Below are positions 32,034 through 47,403 of a stretch of DNA of 64,000 nucleotides, one piece after another. Source of the stretch: Symsagittifera roscoffensis (taxonomy: Eukaryota > Xenacoelomorpha > Acoela > Convolutidae); contig NC_087064.1 of NCBI RefSeq assembly GCF_963678635.1, forward strand, positions 83,135,847-83,199,846, in the 5' to 3' direction. A program made the position numbers and the translations under genes. The notes beneath the pieces were generated by a model. The model was given only the letters and a program-made list of their open reading frames with translations, was not told where the DNA came from and searched no databases. Within the stretch, counting starts at the first letter, position 1, and every line of letters starts with the position of its first letter.

Positions 32034-32210
32034 CATCTTCCATGAACATTATGGATGGAGTATTTCACAGAAACTGTTTGAATATCAAGAAATAATAAGG
32101 TCTACAAGAAAAACAAATCTCATACTCAAATTTCTAAAAAGCTTAAGCAGAACAAAAAAATTGTCGAAAACAATGATAAAGAACGATCACTCAACCTCAT
32201 CAAAAAATGA
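31677..32210 (+). mobile_element. LINE endonuclease fragment, right side
   Basis: From the last CATGGT the plus strand reads HGGILTAIKS. After a +1 shift it reads CCLTCSIEITNKSILICAFC and NSPKN, and then the GG-x-N-like endonuclease region. Beyond the array (32034 on) FEYQEIIRSTRKTNLIL fits the usual region before the end of the LINE endonuclease domain. Reverse transcriptase is not seen. Stops and frame changes mark it as old. Confidence 0.55.
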
Positions 32211-32726
32211 AAAAAAAAAAAGAATTTCAAAGATAACTTTTTTCATTTAATTTTTTTAAAGCGAAAACTGTGGTCAGTTTCAGAAACATACAAACTTTAA
32301 ATCCAACCATAAAAAAATCAGCATGTCGAAAAGAACAATTAACGAAAAATCAATAGATTTGGATGCACCCGCACTCATTAAAAAGAGAAAATAATCGATT
32401 ATATTATAATTATAATCGTACTTTTAGCAAATTTATAATTAATTAAAAGCGCTGATTTTAGATGTTTAAGCGATTTACAATTCATTTTTCATTATCTAGT
32501 GCAGAATTTGGCCTCTTAATGAATTCTTTGTTAATCTTCTTCTTCGCAAAAGTTCTGCACAAGCTACTTCTTAAATGAATTAACACGTCATTGTAAATAG
32601 TGGCTAAAGTAATGTGCATAATTAGACATTATATCCTAATTTTGTGAATGAAGGGAAATTGCGTATTCGTAAAATAACAGATGCTCAAAAATTGTTGATA
32701 GTCAAAACTAATTTGAAGTTTTTGTT
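32211..32726. other. AT-rich intergenic DNA
   Basis: Nothing recognised apart from A/T-rich runs around 32390-32460. Confidence 0.3.
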
Positions 32727-33309
32727 CCCGAGTCGAGATTTTTCACCTAATTTGAAGCAAGATTTGAGCGGTTTGAGCGGTTTTTTTAGATAATTACGCT
32801 CAAAATCTTGCTTCAAAATGATCGGTTTGAGCGGTTTTTGAACGGTTTATCTAAAAACACCGCTCAAAACCGTTCATATTTTGCGCGGTTTTTGAGCGGT
32901 TTTTTTTAGATAAACCGTTCAAAAACCGCTCAAACCGCTCATTTTGAAGCAAGATTTAGAGCGTAATTGTCTAAAAAAACCGCTCAAACTCCTCAAATCT
33001 TGAGCGGTTTTTGAGCGTTTTTTTTATAAATCGCTCAAAAACCGCTCAAACCGCTCATTTTGAAGCAATATTTTTGAGCGCAATCGTCTAAAAAAAACGC
33101 TCAAACCGCTCAAATCTTGCTTGAAAAACCGTTCAAACATCACCGCAAGAAATCATCGGTTTTTGAGCGGTTTTTTAGGCAAGATTTGAGCGGTTTGAGC
33201 GGTTTTTCCAAAAAAACCGCCCAAATCACCCAAATCGCTCAAATCTTGCTGGAAAACCGCTTAAACCGCTCATATCTTGAGCGGTTTTTGAGCGGAATCT
33301 CGACCCGGG
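32727..33309. mobile_element. Foldback element made of alternating GAGCGG / CCGCTC arms
   Basis: The ends are inverted repeats: CCCGAGTCGAGATT (32727-32740) and AATCTCGACCCGGG (33296-33309). Between them the words GAGCGGTTTTT and AAAAACCGCTC, with linkers TTTTGAAGCAAGATTT and TTTAGATAA, recur many times in both orientations. Large parts of the element can therefore pair with themselves as nested hairpins. No target duplication is evident (TTTGTT left, TTTGAT right). No protein is encoded; the 33117-33314 frame is a by-product of the repeat. Confidence 0.65.
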
Positions 33310-33944
33310 TTTGATCAACTTAGAGAACAAAAAAAGCTAAGCAAGATTGCCGAAAAATCATAACCAAGAAAAAAGTCAATTGAGCCAAGTTTTAGTTCAA
33401 CGCTTTGAGAAATTGGCAAAACTGCTAAATTGATAAATTTAGTCAAAATGGGGTCTTGATAGGGGTTCCAAGGAAAAACAATTGAGTCTACCTAAAAACA
33501 GGTCAACAAAAATTTCGAAAATTTTTTGAAACTCCGTTTTCTTCCCTGTCAAAAATTCCTGCATCCGCGTCTGTTATTTACGGCTGTTATTGAATGTGCT
33601 TCTTCGAATTATTTTAGGCTAACTTTATGAGCTCTACAAGCTCTCCCTTTTTAGGTTTTACGAGCTATCCCAAATCACGTAAACGCCCTGTTTTGCCAAA
33701 AGTATCTGCTGACAAGTTTTTTAAACGAGCCAAGTATACCATTTTTGGTCTCGGTTTGAAAGGTTTTTATCAAAATTTCCTTTTTTTTGGCGCGCAATCG
33801 CCATCATATTTATAAAACTTTTTTTGTTTCGTCGTAGGAAAATAAAGTTCATGAAATATAGCACTAAAGCTGGTCCCTTCGCGTGGTCAGTGAATCAAAT
33901 CCTGGAAAGTTCCCCCTTAAAATCTCTCCTATTGTTGTAGAACT
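33310..33944. other. Intergenic DNA, nothing recognised
   Basis: No gene or element boundary could be supported. Confidence 0.3.
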
Positions 33945-33952
33945 CCTGTAGT

Positions 33953-34357
33953 CAGGTGCGGATCTAGGATTTTCTCGAGGGGGGCGGATTTTCAAAAAAA
34001 AACCTTGTTTTTTAGGTCGACCAAATTGATTTTCCAGGCTGTGCCAGAGCACTAAAAAAACTGGCAGGCAAATTTTTGAAAACAGGCCAAAAAAGGCGTT
34101 TTAGGCGCTTTTTGGAAAATGTTGAACAAAAAATCGCGTTTTTTCGGCGCGCTCTCCCACTTCAAAGTTAGTATATTTTGGCGCCGAAGACGCCTGTAGA
34201 AAAACTTGTCAGACGCCTGTCAGTCAGCCAAAAATGGATATTTTGAAATAGTTCAAAGAGGGGACCCTTTGGGTCGGCATGTGATCGAATCCCTGAAAAA
34301 AAGGCGACCGCGCCCTCCCCCCGCTCCTCCCCCCCCCCCCCCCTAAATCCGCCCCTG
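33953..34357. mobile_element. hAT-type MITE with 8-bp target duplication
   Basis: The 405-bp element starts CAGGTGCGGATCTAGG and ends in the reverse complement of CAGGGGCGGATTTAGG. It is flanked by CCTGTAGT at 33945-33952 and 34358-34365, a perfect 8-bp direct repeat as made by hAT transposases. It has a C tract of about 16 near its right end. It encodes no transposase. Related sequence is at 48013, 49159 and 39309. Confidence 0.8.
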
Positions 34358-34365
34358 CCTGTAGT

Positions 34366-36724
34366 TAAGTTTATCAGAGGCCCTTTTTCGATCCCTTTCA
34401 TCACTAATTTGGTCGCCTCAAAACTTCGAAAAAATTGAAAGAGCTAAACATGGCGCGGGCTTGTCCGATCGTAACTATGGCTTTTGATGACTAACTATGA
34501 CTGACCGCTTTTGAAATATTAGGTGGTAAGGCGCAACTGCCTTCGTCCTTACCCCAAAGACGCTGCCCTTATTATCTATCTATAACTGAACCTATTCTGC
34601 GAAAGGACACCTGATCAGCATAATCTTCAGCTACATCGGCTGTTGTTTGAGGAGTGCAAACTTGCCAAGATTAGATTTGTTGATCTGGGCATTCATTAAT
34701 TAAAACTGTGACACTTTCAAAATCGGACTGAAAAGATGGTTGAATGGGATTGTTCGCTTTTGAAACACTAATATTTGATTTGGGCAACGAGCTTGTTGTC
34801 CAAACCCCACGATTGACACGTATGTAGTTTGCCTAGTGAAATAATTGGAACAAAAATTATAAATAACACCTTGTTTGGTGTTTACCAAGTCCTCATTCAT
34901 TATGCCTCCCATTGCTAGTTATCGTCAATATCATATTTTTTATAGTTTGCTGAAACTAGAGTGAAACCATTAATTAATTGCTGTGACACTTTACGAGTTT
35001 ATTTAGCCATTTTAATACGAAGTAAATTGCCTGAAAACAAAAAAATATGATGTCTAATCAATCAAAACTTTACTTTCGACAGTCTTGGAAAGGATAGCCT
35101 AGCAATTAAATAAACTTCAATTTCCGAGTTAACCACATTCCTTCAATAATATCGTCTGAAAAGTTGAGTTGTGAATGTGAATAAAAGTTCGCACCGTGAA
35201 ATAAAATCATTCTCAGATTAAGGGCAGAACTTCAGGATTGAAGGAGGGCAAATCGTAAGATTGATGCACGCTTTGAACAACTTCGAAGTTCAGAAGTCAC
35301 AGGAACCGCTCTCATTTTTCAAATGCAAACTTTAAAAGCTGAACTTTAAATTAGAAAACATTTTCTACCTTCTCAATCTAGAATGTTCATAATTTGATTT
35401 GCCCAAAAATACTGAAAACGGTTTAAATACCGAAGTTTGCTTTTAATTTTACGTGTTCTTTATGTTCGTCTGTTTTCTCAATTTTTGTTTATTTTTGCTC
35501 TGGATTTCTTTGTTATCTGGATGCGTCCGGTTCGAGAATGCGTCCCATAGCAGTTAAGCTTGAAGAAATTTTTAAAGAATTCTTATTTGCATTTTCGTTT
35601 GCTTTGCGCCAACTGTTGTACAGTTTAATTAAACTGGTTTGTCAATAAATTTACAAATAATTGGGCTTAATTATCAAATTTAATCAGTAGATCGTGCCAC
35701 AACGCACAAGCCGGCAGCATCATCTTAGACCCAGAAGTGCCGGTCTATTTGCTTAACAGCAATTCGAAACTCTTCTAAAATCAACAAAACAACCGCATTT
35801 TTTAAAGGTTTTGTTAAAACTTGCAGCGGGCACGGTCGCACTAAAATTGTTGTGATTGTTGTGATTATTGTGAATCATAAAATTAAATCACGAGTTTTAA
35901 AAACTTCGCTTAAACTTCTGCATCCGCAAGTCTGAAAACTTGATTTTAAATTTATTTACTGGTCGATGATGTTGATGATGATGATAATTACAAGTTGATT
36001 CACGCCAAATTCGTACAACGTTTTTCAATAACAGTAGAACGAAAATAATTGGTTAGTAAATTACAGCCCTCTATTACTAATCGCATACCTTGATAAATGC
36101 AATATGATTAGCTTCTAGCTCAAAGCTGACTTATTTTTGCTCTGGAGTCCTTGATCTGACAAATTGAGCATCGTTATCAGAATCTAAACAATATCAACAC
36201 TTCCAAAATCCAAGACCCCTAGAACAGTTCCTCAATATAGAATTCGACATTCGCTTTTGATCCTTGAGTCTCAAAAATTGAATAAGGCTCCAGTTAAGTT
36301 TACCCGTGACAAACCCTATAGAGCCGCAAACAAAGAACATCCGCACCTGAAGTCTAGTCAAAAACGATCCAAACATTCTTCTGTCGACTCTAAATTGAAG
36401 TCAACTCTAATCGCTTATTTGGTTAAATCAAATTTTAGTTCGCTATATTGGTTGAAGTGCAGTTTTAAGTTTCATACACAACCCCGAAGTTGTTCTTAAG
36501 TATAAACTTACTCAAGATAAATTTAAAGTCTTTTCTCAAAATTTATCGTCCTCAATTTATTCACACAATTCTTGGAACAATTCGCCTTACTTCCTTAAAA
36601 AATAGAGCTGAACAAACTTTAAACTGTAATTGATCTCCATTTTGTTCACATCAGAATTGGGCTGATTACTTTGAAAACTTCGCAAAATAAGCAGCTGTTC
36701 CGCCCCATTTTCAAAATTAAGTTC
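34366..36724. other. Upstream region of the zinc-finger gene, non-coding
   Basis: The stretch contains a short GAT-rich microsatellite at about 35964-35990 (GATGATGTTGATGATGATGA). A 5' untranslated exon of the ZNF367-like gene may lie here but I cannot place one. The 36257-36499 frame has no recognisable domain. Confidence 0.4.
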
Positions 36725-39932
<3,208 letters not shown>

Positions 39933-40682
39933 ATATCGCGACTAGAAAAGTTGATAAACTAAATTATAAAACTATCGATATAGATTATATAGACACTATG
40001 CTCTTATTTACATGCTGTTGTTATTTATCAGCTCATATAAAACGAAGTTATATTCAAAAACTGGATTTGAATTTGAGTTTTTATTGAAAAGAATGAGATT
40101 GCTTTGCAATCCATTGTAAGCTCAATCAACCGAGTGAAATTTCAACTATTTGAGAGGATCGCTACAAAAAAATTGTTTTGTGATAATATTTTATATGTAG
40201 ATGTACCCAGACAAGATATCGCATACTTGGAGATCTTTATGGGTACTATTTCTTTCATTGAACCAAAAACTGCAAAAAAAATTTGGGAAACTGATTGACT
40301 AACGTGTCGACTTATGTATCGGCCCTGGTCAGGCCAGTTTTTTTTATCAAGCCTGCTATTTTTCTTTGACTTTCTTGGCCGTTTTGGTTTCCACGAATAA
40401 ATAGCTAAGATTTATGGAATTTGGAAGATCTTGTGGAATCCACGAGCAAATAATATTATGTGTATAGCAAACTTACGCTGTCGCCCACTCCGCATCTGCA
40501 AGCAGAAGAATCCGCGTCCAAAAAACTCACGTTACAATCATTTGTGTGTGGGATCCCCGGAAAGTTTGTCGAAGGAATCCTTTTAGATTTTGGAAGACAA
40601 TTTTAGACTTGTCTCTGGATTCCAGAGACCTAGATGCAATAAATTTTGCACCTATCTTGTGCACAGTTTGGCCTTGTAATGT
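39933..40682. other. 3' flank of the zinc-finger gene
   Basis: The stop codon ends at 39932. AATAAA occurs at about 40396 and 40637 and could serve in polyadenylation, but neither is close to the stop. Nothing else recognised. Confidence 0.4.
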
Positions 40683-41086
40683 AATTTTCAATTTTTTGCG
40701 GATAGTTTTTCAGGAGCCACGAAGTTGCTAGAAAAACATTTTTGACTGGGACACTGAGGACATTTTTTGCATCCCCACAGCTTGTTTTTTCTAACATTTC
40801 TTTTAAATTTCGAAAATACTAAGTGGCTATACTGCGGTCTCAAAGCTATATCAAATCTTTATGGGCTTTTTGATGAGTTTTCTAGATTTTGCAAACAAAC
40901 TCTGCAATTTTGTACTTTTAGGATTAAGAGTATTGAAGTTAAAAAAATTAACTAAAAAAATTCTAAAAATCAAGCTTTGGGGGATGCAATAAGTGTTTTA
41001 AAAGTGTCGTTGAACCGCATTCAAAAACTAATTATCTGGCAACTTCGTGGCTCGGGAAAAACTATCCGCAAAAAAATTGAAAAATT
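40683..41086. mobile_element. MITE-like element with about 50-bp terminal inverted repeats
   Basis: Arms 40683-40731 and 41035-41086 are inverted copies: AATTTTCAATTTTTTGCGGA, TAGTTTTTC and GAGCCACGAAGTTGC on the left, the complement on the right with a few differences. About 300 bases of unique interior contain no coding sequence. The target duplication is unclear. It ends 44 bases before the Gypsy element B. Confidence 0.6.
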
Positions 41087-41130
41087 AGAATTCAAAATAA
41101 GAAAAAAAATGCATTGTTGTTGAATGGTAG

Positions 41131-41165
41131 TGTGGTAAGGTAACTAATAACCTTGCTGTTGTCAT
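41131..41165 (-). repeat. Remnant of the 3' LTR of Gypsy element B
   Basis: TGTGGTAAGGTAACTAATAA matches the inner edge of the right LTR at 47104 (TGTGGTTAGGTAACTAATGC), as expected for the same LTR end. Similarity fades after about 20 bases. Confidence 0.6.
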
Positions 41166-42110
41166 TTAATTTCTTTCTTGGCGTAGACGTGCTCGGAACG
41201 TACGCCTTCGCAGGGGATGACAGTGTGCTCGTGTTTTGTGCATTGGATGGTCCCGACTCATCTGCTGCTGTTGCAGCTTTCTGTCGTCTTGCCTCTTGGC
41301 AGGTTTGCTTTCTTTTACTTTATTTAGCTCCTTTGGACACCGAGCTACTTGGTTTTTCCACAACTGGTCCCACAACTAGCCCATTTTACTGAGGCCCCCG
41401 TTCACTTCTGTATCCTTGGATGTGACGTTTAAATGGCTATCTTGGTATAACGCTGCGGCAATAACCATTTCTGATCTCTCTTGTATTTCCGGCTTTTCAT
41501 CTGAATCGCTATTTGTTTTCTGTTTTCCGCTGTCTTTTTTCTTTGATTTAATTTTAGGCTTATCGCCATATGGGCTTTTTTTTGCGTTGCCTTTCTTCGG
41601 ACTTTTCTCCTTCAGCCCACTGGTGTCCACTTTTGTTTTAGCGATGTCGCTTTGTCTATAGACTGCACCAGCAGCCGTCTTCACTGTATGGGGAGTCTCT
41701 GATTGCACCTTGCCTTTTAGTGGGTTTGTTAATGCTTTTCCACTCTTTCAGTTTTCATCCTTTCTCAATAGGTTGGCTGATCTTGGCTCGTCCTCTTGCG
41801 GTTTGTCTTCAATGAAATCATACTCCCATGAGTACAAGAGTTCCATGCGCAAATCAGGATTGATTGTGCTCGTTTCATCGACAATTCGCCTTAAGTCGTT
41901 CGCAGAGGTGTCTCATCTAGTTGCGTTCCGCCGAGCGTTGGCTTCAAAAAGCGTCTTTAACTCTTTTGTTCGGTCCCTATTTTTCGCAGATTCTACCTCG
42001 GATTTAAATAGTGGGCTGACCTCTCAACTGCTTTGTCCCTTTCTGACGAACATTACGTTGTCTCTTGACTGGTCAGATATTTTCTTGAGCTGAGAGGCAA
42101 TTAATGCTGA
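41166..42110 (-). pseudogene. Post-integrase C-terminal region of Gypsy element B
   Basis: The frame 41376-41708 has VKTAAGAVYRQSDIAKTKVD, matching TAAGAVYRKSDLVK of element A, then a long Lys/Ser-rich hydrophilic stretch (KIKSKKKDSGKQKTNSDSDE). The 41166-41375 frame is the far end. The bases up to about 42110 encode, in broken frames, the region between integrase and this motif. No recognised enzymatic domain. Confidence 0.5.
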
Positions 42111-42199
42111 ACGCTCCAGATGTTCTTTATCTAAACGAGCAGAATTGTTAATAAACGAATCCCTTAGGATTTTAAACTCAGTTTTTGGAAGGCCTCCGA

Positions 42200-43334
42200 A
42201 ATGAGCTTCAAATGGCGAACATTGGATCGTCTTTTGCTTGCTTCACCTAAGATCCCAAATTTTTGTGCTCTGAGCAAGTTTTATTGATGTGACATTTTCG
42301 TCCAATAACATAACTCCTAATCTTTGTTTGATAGTTTGTTTTGTTCGTTCGACCAGACCACATCACCTGTGGTCCCCCACTGGACAGAATTTTTGTTCAA
42401 TGTTATGCTCGGTACAGAATTTTTTCATCGTTTTACCTTTAGAGCCCGAGAATTGATCAGTTCTTATTGATTCTGGTATTCCATGTATGTCAATATAAGT
42501 ACGTACAAATTTCAGTGATGGTTTACCCCCAGTCGACTTTGTGATCTTCACCGACAGAAATTTCAAATATCTATATATAGCTACAAGTAGGTAAATTTTT
42601 TTTCTTTTTTTATCTTCTAAAGGTCCCGCGTAATCTAATTGTAGTTCTTGTACTGGCTGCAAAAGCTTCGGAAGTGGTTTTGAACCATTTTTTGGCATAA
42701 TATATTTAGCATTCTTACCATAGCGAGTGCAACTCCTACATACTTCAGTCATATTCACAACATCTTTGAGCATATGTGGCCATCACCGGTATCTAGACAC
42801 GTCAAGCCTTGCCTCCTGTCCTGGGTGGCCGCGATGTATCCTCTTTAGGACTGCTGGACGCAGCTGTCCTGGAACGGCCAATCTACCGTCCACGATGATG
42901 CAATCGTCTACGACGGACATCTGGTGCTATAGCGAATTCGTGTAAGTGCCCATTAACTCGAAGCTCTGTCGATCTTTTTGCTCTATGATCTTTCCCAGCC
43001 TGTTCATCCATGTATCTTCTGTAGTGAGTTCTGCTAGGAGATTTCGATCAAATAGTTTCGAAAGATTGAGTAAGTTAATGTCCTCTAGATGTTCTGCCTG
43101 CCTGAAATCGTCTTGTCTCGATTTCCTTTCGGTCTTTTTCCCCGCAACTAGGCTCATTTCTGGGCTTTCTGACGGTGTATCAGCTGTAAGGTCCACTTCA
43201 ATGATTTTTGAATCATTCGCATTTGGGATGTTTCCTTGTGGGCTTGTCAATTCCGTTGATGCTTCCAATTCCAACATGTTCTCCGGTGTTATTTTATCAG
43301 TTCGTTCTGATCCCACTAAGTCCCAAAAGGACAT
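42200..43334 (-). pseudogene. Integrase domain of Gypsy element B
   Basis: The frame 42363-42773 contains ECC-type zinc-binding remains (EVCRSCTRYGKNAKYIMPKN), QELQLDYAGPLEDKKRKKIY (first catalytic Asp) and IPESIRTDQFSGSKGKTMKK (second Asp). Upstream, 42927-43334 has the linker ending QKDRQSFELMGTYTNSL. The Glu of the DDE triad lies beyond a frame change. Closely related to element A. Confidence 0.75.
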
Positions 43335-43580
43335 TAGCTTCCTTGGTTCCGCCCGTGCTGTTGATTGTTCCGTGTCCTTTCATTTATTACGTATATACAC
43401 TTTTCGCCATTCGACTTGCGGTATATCTGAGTCCGAATTGTCCCCATCATTTTCTGTTGCTCCTCTCTGTACTGTTCTTGATTTTTGAAAGGTTGTCTCC
43501 GTCACTTGTTCTAAAATTTCATCCAGTCTTCCCTCAAAATCCATTAGTTTTACTGTCTTGTTCGGTTTTTCTTCAATCTG

Positions 43581-45360
43581 CTATCTTGCTAAACTCCTCT
43601 TCTTTTCTGCGTTTTTTGGATTGTTTATTTTAGTATCAACCGACTGTTTACAATGAAGTATCTTCCTTAAATTATTTTGTTCGCAATTTGAGAGACTTGA
43701 GTTTTGACCGTTTTCGTTCCGGTCGAGCCTTGTTCGTTTTTGAACACAACAGTTGCTATAGCAACCAGGGTATGACATGTCCTGTGCTTCTTCCAGTTTG
43801 TGTCTTAATTTAGAATGGTCTAGAATATTTTCATTTTTATTGCGAGTAATGTTTGTTGTATCAATTAGACGATTGTTTGAGCAGTTGAGTGCTTTATGGA
43901 ATTGATCAATCGACGCTACAACAAGCTTCTCATCTAATTTTGACTCAGGCCACTGTTCCCCAATCGGGTCTCTTGACAGGTAATCTACAATTCCCATATC
44001 TTTACCCGGTTAATGGACCACTATAAATTGGTAAGGTAGCAGACTGTCTACCCACCTAGTGAGTCTAGATTGATACGCTTTATTAGATTTATGTTCCCCT
44101 AATGCTGATGTGAGGGCTTTATGGTCTGTTGCTAGAATGAATTCTTTTCCTAAAAAATAGTGTTTAAACCGGTCAACTGGCCATATAACTGCATGCAGTT
44201 CGAGCTCATTTGTCAAATACGTCTTTTCTTGTAAACTAAATTAACGTGATGCGAATGCAATTGGTACCCAATCGTCCTCGTCTCTCTTTTGTTCCAGGGT
44301 CGCCCCGAGGCCGCTGTAGCTTGCGTCGCATTTTACCCCAACTTCTTTCAGGGGGTCATAATAATTTATTTGTGCGATCCGTGCCACCGCCTTTTTGATC
44401 TACTCGAAAACTAAGGAGTGCTTTTCCCCCTACTCAAGTTTTTCTTACAGGCAATTTGACATTTTCCCTTTTCTTTTTCCCCTTTTCTTCTCTAAGCAAC
44501 GGTTTAAACTGGTCGGTCAAGCTCATTGCGTTAGGAATAAATTTAGAGAGATGGTTGATACTACCCATAAACGATCTTAATTGTTTGAGCAATTTTTGGT
44601 GTTGTAGACTGAGTATCGCTTCTGTTTTGGTAACTTTAGGTGTTATACCACTTGGTGTAAGTTTATGTCCTAACCAATTAACTTCTGTCTGAAAAAATTC
44701 GCATTTCGCTAATTTTAGCGCTAGATTTTCATCATCCAGTTTTTTAAGAAAATTTATCACCGGCTTTTGCTGTTCTTTTTTCTCCCCTTTAGAAACAACC
44801 AATATGTCGTCCAGGAAGCAAAATGTGTTTTTAGCACGGTTTAAACTATGATCCTTAGCCTTTTGAAATTCTGCGAGCAAGTTCGCTAGCCCGTAAAACC
44901 CTGTGAGGAACCTGTATGTTCCTGTTGCTTGCCCTCCGACTATGTTGAAATTACATTGCTCAGCTGTTTCAACAATTAATCGAAATTGGCTATACGCGTA
45001 CTTCAGGTCATGTACCGTAAAATGCAGTGGGCCGGTTGTTTTGGCAATTATTTTCTGACTCACTCCATCTAGTATTTCATCAACATTTGGCACTTGATAT
45101 TTATTTTTTGTACAGTTGCCTATTTATCGATTTGGCGTCTAATTCCAACTTGATAGAGTCGTCTTTTTTCACCATTATTACCATTGGTGCAATAACACAG
45201 TCACTTGTGCAATTTTCCAGTTTTATTATATGACCTTCTGATAACGATTTCTCAAGTTCTTCTTGCACTTTTTCTTGAATATGAATAGGTATTCTCCTAC
45301 CTTTTTCTTGTATCGGAAATAGCGGGTACTTGAATTTTGTGTTAACTACGTGAATTTTCT
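43581..45360 (-). pseudogene. Reverse transcriptase and RNase H of Gypsy element B
   Basis: 44434-45093 has MPNVDEILDGVSQ, LKYAYSQFRL, TGFYGLANLLAEFQKAKDHS and CFLDDILVVSKGE (FLDD catalytic box). 44010-44216 has ELELHAVIWPVDRFKHYFLG and TDHKALTSALGEHKSNKAYQ (RNase H). 43581-43997 continues with MGIVDYLSRDPIGEQWPE after an in-frame stop. Residues well conserved elsewhere are changed (LADMPAEF to LANLLAEF), consistent with age. Confidence 0.8.
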
Positions 45361-45642
45361 ATTCTCCCTGACGATCAAACAGAGACAGAAATTTGTCATA
45401 AAGTTGTTGTTCATACCTTCTGACTGCTCGCACAGTAGCACGTCAAACCTGAATCTAATTGTAGGTGCTGATTACTCAGATGTATGAATCTCCCTTTTCC
45501 CTTGTAAATCCAGACCCAAAATACATCTTGCTCGACGTTCTCTGACCAGCAAGGATACGTCTCGAACCTCCCATCCCGCTGAACGGATAGTTCTACGTAC
45601 TGCTCCTAATATTTGAATTGGATATTTGTTGTAGTCTACAAA

Positions 45643-45975
45643 CTACGTTGTCAAGTTCAATTTTTCAGCTGGGATGAATTTAATTTCAGATGATCCCTCC
45701 AGTAATTGCTTTGCTGTTGTCCAATTCAGAAACGATACTGGGCTTCCTGTATCTATCGTCATATTGATGATTTGGTTAATTACTCTGACCAGCACTTTCA
45801 ATGTTTTTGTTTGATGCGATCTTGGGTCTCGTCGTATATCAGTTTTTGTCATACCTTGAGTCACGTTATTTTCATTTTCGTCGTCTATTCCTGATGTTTT
45901 TTCCGATACTTTTGTCAACTGGTTTCCTCTACTTTGATTCAACAACCATAATCTCGAACGCATCGCAGGAATCAA
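45643..45975 (-). pseudogene. Aspartic protease of Gypsy element B
   Basis: NMTIDTGSPVSFLNWTTAKQ contains the DTGS active-site motif of retropepsins, as in element A. The frame is bounded by stops. Confidence 0.75.
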
Positions 45976-45984
45976 GGCTGTGAA

Positions 45985-47104
45985 TTAAAGAATTAAATTA
46001 CATTCTTCCTCTGAGCTAGAGTTTTCTTCCGCAATCTCGTTTACTTGATTCGAGCGGCACATTTTTACGAAATGGTTTTGTTTATTACAGCTCTTACAGG
46101 TCTTCCCTATTGCTGGGCAACTCTTCCCCGAATGTTCTACCACATCGTGTGCATAGTTTCTGGTCTGTTCGGGAATTTGCGTTTCTGTTGTCATTCCACT
46201 TGCTTTTGGGTTGATTTCTATTCGGTCTTTTGTAGTTTGAGTTTCTATTCCCAACTGACATTATGGGTTCTTGTTTTATTTTAAATTGTGGCCCAGGAAA
46301 CTGGCCCACATTTGTGTTTCCATTCACTAATTTTTGAAACGCTTGTGTCGTTTGTTTACTCTGCTCAAGTTTAAAAGCTCGTTTGAGAGCTTCATCTGGC
46401 GTAAACGTTTCGAACGTTAGGATATCTTGTGATGCTGTATTTTTCTTTCTGGAGATGAATAAATCTCGTACTATTTCTTCTTCCAATCCGCCCAACTCTG
46501 CCGTAGCTGCCTGTGCAGTTAGTGCACCGTGAAACGATTCTAACGTCTCTCCAGTTTCTTGGGCTCTTGTGAATAGTCAATATCGCTCGCACGTGATGTT
46601 TTTTGTTTTTTCAAATGATACTCAGGCCAAATTCACCATTTCTCTCAGCTCGAATTTTGATTTTTCCGTGTGTGGGTTTTTCTGCACGAATTTTTCCCCC
46701 TCCGTGCCCAGCGCCAGAAATAGAGGAGACGTAAGCCGTTTCTGGACTTCATTGTAGAACACATTGTTTCCGACTTTAGATCCGCGTTCTCTTCTTTCTT
46801 TGTTTTCGAGTATTACTTTGTCTCTTGCTAACCTATCTCTAGCTTCCCGGTCCGCTACTGCCTGTGCATCTTCGGTTGTTTCCGTCCGGAGTTTCTGGGC
46901 GAGGCATTAGATCATCAATAACTTCATTTGGTTCTTCTAGTAAAATTCAGGATTCACATTTTCCTTCACTGTCACCGCTATTATAAATTGGTCCAACCAG
47001 TTTTTAAAACTCCGCGGTGGATCCGAACTAGCTGATGTCCAGAAAACTGGGATACCAATATCCGTTCGGTTATCCTGTGCCATGAATCTTGCTGGCTGCG
47101 CCAT
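45985..47104 (-). pseudogene. Gag with zinc knuckles of Gypsy element B
   Basis: The start codon is formed across the LTR border (complement of 47102-47104), giving MAQPARFMAQDNRT as in element A. 46094-46495 has ELEEEIVRDLFISRKK-like capsid C-terminus and LCTRCGRTF; 45985-46254 has CPAIGKTCKSCNKQNHFVKM with a C-x2-C-x4-H-x4-C knuckle. Several frame changes. Confidence 0.7.
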
Positions 47105-47403
47105 GTGGTTAGGTAACTAATGCTGTACACTCAGTTGAAAACAGATATAGTTCAAAGAATTAATTTAGTCTTTGAAACTAAGTTTTTTTTTCTTTTCTTT
47201 TTTCATCGGTTCCTTGAACCAGCTCATGATGGTTCATCTTTGTACGTAGAGCTTAATAACAACTGAAATAAGTCAATTCGATGTTCAACACCAAGTGACC
47301 TTGATACTAAGTGATATAATTACACATAATAATGTGAGTCCCAAGGTTAGTTTGCAGCGAAATCAACAATGTTTACTGCACATGCAGTATGTGCTGTACC
47401 ACA
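47104..47403 (-). repeat. 5' LTR of Gypsy element B
   Basis: 300 bp, TGTGGTTAGG ... GCTGTACCACA, followed by the target duplication GGTAG. It shares short blocks with the LTR of element A (GTTTACTGCA-ATGCAGTA, CTTGA-ACTTA). Confidence 0.75.

Larger units (their letters stand above)
41131..47403 (-). mobile_element. Ty3/Gypsy LTR retrotransposon B, degraded
   Basis: The element is read on the minus strand from the 5' LTR (47104-47403) to a left end at 41131. GGTAG precedes the left end (41126-41130) and follows the right end (47404-47408), a perfect 5-bp target duplication. The domain order is gag with zinc knuckle, protease, RT, RNase H, integrase and a long C-terminal tail, the same family as element A. 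The 3' LTR is reduced to its outermost bases (TGTGGTAAGGTAACTAATAA), then jumps into coding DNA, so a deletion has removed most of the LTR and the end of the tail. Coding regions have many stops and shifts. Confidence 0.8.

Noticed and set aside
33117-33314. 65-codon ORF
   Set aside because: Produced by the GAGCGG/CCGCTC repeat of the foldback element.
42727-43633. Plus-strand frames of 72-180 codons
   Set aside because: They lie opposite the integrase and spacer of Gypsy element B.
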